From the NCBI GenBank assembly GCA_016490735.1, contig JAEMWC010001606.1, forward strand, positions 1-64,000: a DNA stretch of 64,000 nt. The letters run 5' to 3'. The notes below the pieces were generated by a model that worked only from the letters and a program-made list of their open reading frames with translations, was not told where the DNA came from and did no database searches. Origin of the DNA: Pachyseris speciosa. Lineage: Eukaryota > Cnidaria > Anthozoa > Scleractinia > Pachyseridae. A program made the position numbers and the translations under genes. Shown here piece by piece: positions 63,131 through 64,000 of this stretch. Within the stretch, counting starts at the first letter, position 1, and the number at the start of each line of letters is the position of its first letter.

Positions 63131-63133
63131 GAG

Positions 63134-63205
63134 TCTCCAGTAGCTCAGTGGTTAGAGCGTCCGTCTAGATCGCGGAGGGTCGTGGGTTCAAATCCCATCT
63201 GGAAC
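63134..63205 (+). tRNA. tRNA-like sequence, probably pseudogene or SINE head
   Basis: 72 nt fold as a cloverleaf: D stem GCTC/GAGC, anticodon stem TCCGT/GCGGA with loop CTAGATC (anticodon AGA), variable loop GGGTC, T arm GTGGG-TTCAAAT-CCCAT. The acceptor stem is mispaired at its first two positions. AGA would mean serine, but serine tRNAs have a long variable arm, absent here. This argues for a decayed tRNA or tRNA-derived SINE. A T8 pol III terminator follows at about 63211. Confidence 0.5.
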
Positions 63206-63209
63206 TCGG

Positions 63210-63850
63210 ATTTTTTTTCCGAGTTTCCATTTGATGTTATATGCATTTCTATCATGTTGACTTTATAATCAATGAAGAATGATCCTCGCAGTTGTGAACG
63301 CAATTTATGCAATTGCGAAATGAAGCCTGAAAAAAAAAAAATATTCAGGACTCAAAAAAATAACAACGATAACATCGCTGTTAACAGCGTTCGTCAGCTC
63401 GTGAAGTTTCTTCCCTTCCTCTTTTCCTCCCATCCCCTTTCTTGTCTCCTTGCGGGTTGAGAATAACAACGACGGTCTTCTCGCAGGTCAGAAGTGCATG
63501 TACACGAGGGGAGTATTTGTGATTAGGTATATCAGTACTGATAGCAGGTTTTCGGCATCTCCCTTTACATTTCCGTCAATTTTCTTTAGTTTTTGCTATT
63601 ATTTGCTATACGGTACATTACAACACAAAACGCTCATGTTGTCTATAAGTCCAGTTTGCTATTTGTGTTATTTTGATTCAATGGGATAATCAAATAATTT
63701 TAATGGCGAAATTTTAATTTGGGGTTAAGCTGAAACAATTTTAATTTTGTTGTAATTTTCTATCGCATAAATTTTATATTCTACTAGATATTTGGATAAT
63801 TGGCAAATGTCTTGCCCTCTTCAGATATAGAGCCGGTGTGTTCACTAGAC
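63210..63850. other. Intergenic stretch, no gene seen
   Basis: AT-rich sequence with small ORFs only (63272-63460, 63450-63689), none with recognisable motifs. Confidence 0.45.
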
Positions 63851-63861
63851 GTCAGGGCGGC

Positions 63862-64000
63862 TATGTTGGAGGAGAAAGTAAAATGCGTTTGCGTTGGTTT
63901 GGCATTGCTTTGCTCTGTGATTTTAACCAATGAGAAGCTGAACCAAAACCAATCGCGACTTCCACGCTCGTATTTTCCCGCGCTTTTCGCCAGTTACGTG
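63862..64000. mobile_element. Partial GAGCGGTTTTCAATTGAGTG-family MITE at the window edge
   Basis: TTGGTTTGGCATTGCTTTGC, ACCAATGAGAAGCTGAACCA and AACCAATCGCGACTTCCACG match the internal body of 32970-33251. The left terminus is diverged and the right end lies beyond the window. Confidence 0.65.

Noticed and set aside
62876..63268. 130-aa ORF ending VAQWLERPSRSRRVVGSNP
   Set aside because: The C-terminal half is a translated tRNA-like sequence, a well-known artefact in gene predictions.
1..64000. CRISPR arrays, bacterial operons or prophage
   Set aside because: No regularly spaced direct repeats with unique spacers; genes are spliced and metazoan. Tandem repeats seen are minisatellites without spacer structure.

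Overview
The window is animal nuclear DNA, most likely from an anthozoan cnidarian (stony-coral-like). It has spliced genes with GT-AG introns, long AT-rich introns and intergenic stretches, many short inverted-repeat transposons (MITEs), tRNA-headed SINEs and degraded LINEs. Three conserved animal genes can be read by eye. (1) The first coding exon of REV3L (DNA polymerase zeta catalytic subunit), minus strand, at the extreme left edge. (2) A complete two-exon FOXO gene, plus strand, 19490-21336, encoding 567 aa with the forkhead domain and three AKT-type sites. (3) A complete NPAT gene (LisH protein that activates histone genes), plus strand, 24118-49455. I assembled NPAT from 16 coding exons whose phases all agree: 3633 nt, 1210 aa.

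Layout: 1-352 is the REV3L exon. From 353 to about 19.2 kb is intergenic, with simple repeats and several DNA-transposon relics (5.7, 6.4, 7.1, 8.0 and 10 kb) and a SINE at 8.4-8.7 kb. 19.2-22.5 kb is the FOXO promoter, gene and 3'UTR. 24.0-49.5 kb is NPAT, whose introns are filled with MITEs, a SINE, minisatellites and a broken LINE. 49.9-52.8 kb holds repeats. 53.4-59.6 kb is a cluster of hammerhead-ribozyme repeats (retrozyme-like). 59.6-64 kb has an interrupted unknown ORF, a LINE 3' end, foldback elements and a tRNA-like sequence.

The most notable content is the 53.4-59.6 kb cluster. Three loci carry an approximately 254-bp unit with a canonical type I hammerhead ribozyme: CTGATGA, a 4-bp helix II, GAAA, a very short helix III, a GTC cleavage site and a long helix I. 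The units occur in tandem and in inverted orientation, and two loci have clear target-site duplications. This matches metazoan retrozymes and the terminal repeats of Penelope-like elements. In one copy a 1440-bp gag-only retroelement (two CCHC knuckles) has inserted exactly at the predicted self-cleavage point. A 200-bp hairpin derivative of the same family has inserted into a LINE inside an NPAT intron.

The three genes act separately: translesion DNA synthesis (REV3L), insulin/stress-responsive transcription (FOXO), and S-phase histone gene activation (NPAT). A palindromic E2F site 92 bp upstream of the NPAT start fits the known cell-cycle control of that gene. All calls come from reading sequence; no database search was run.
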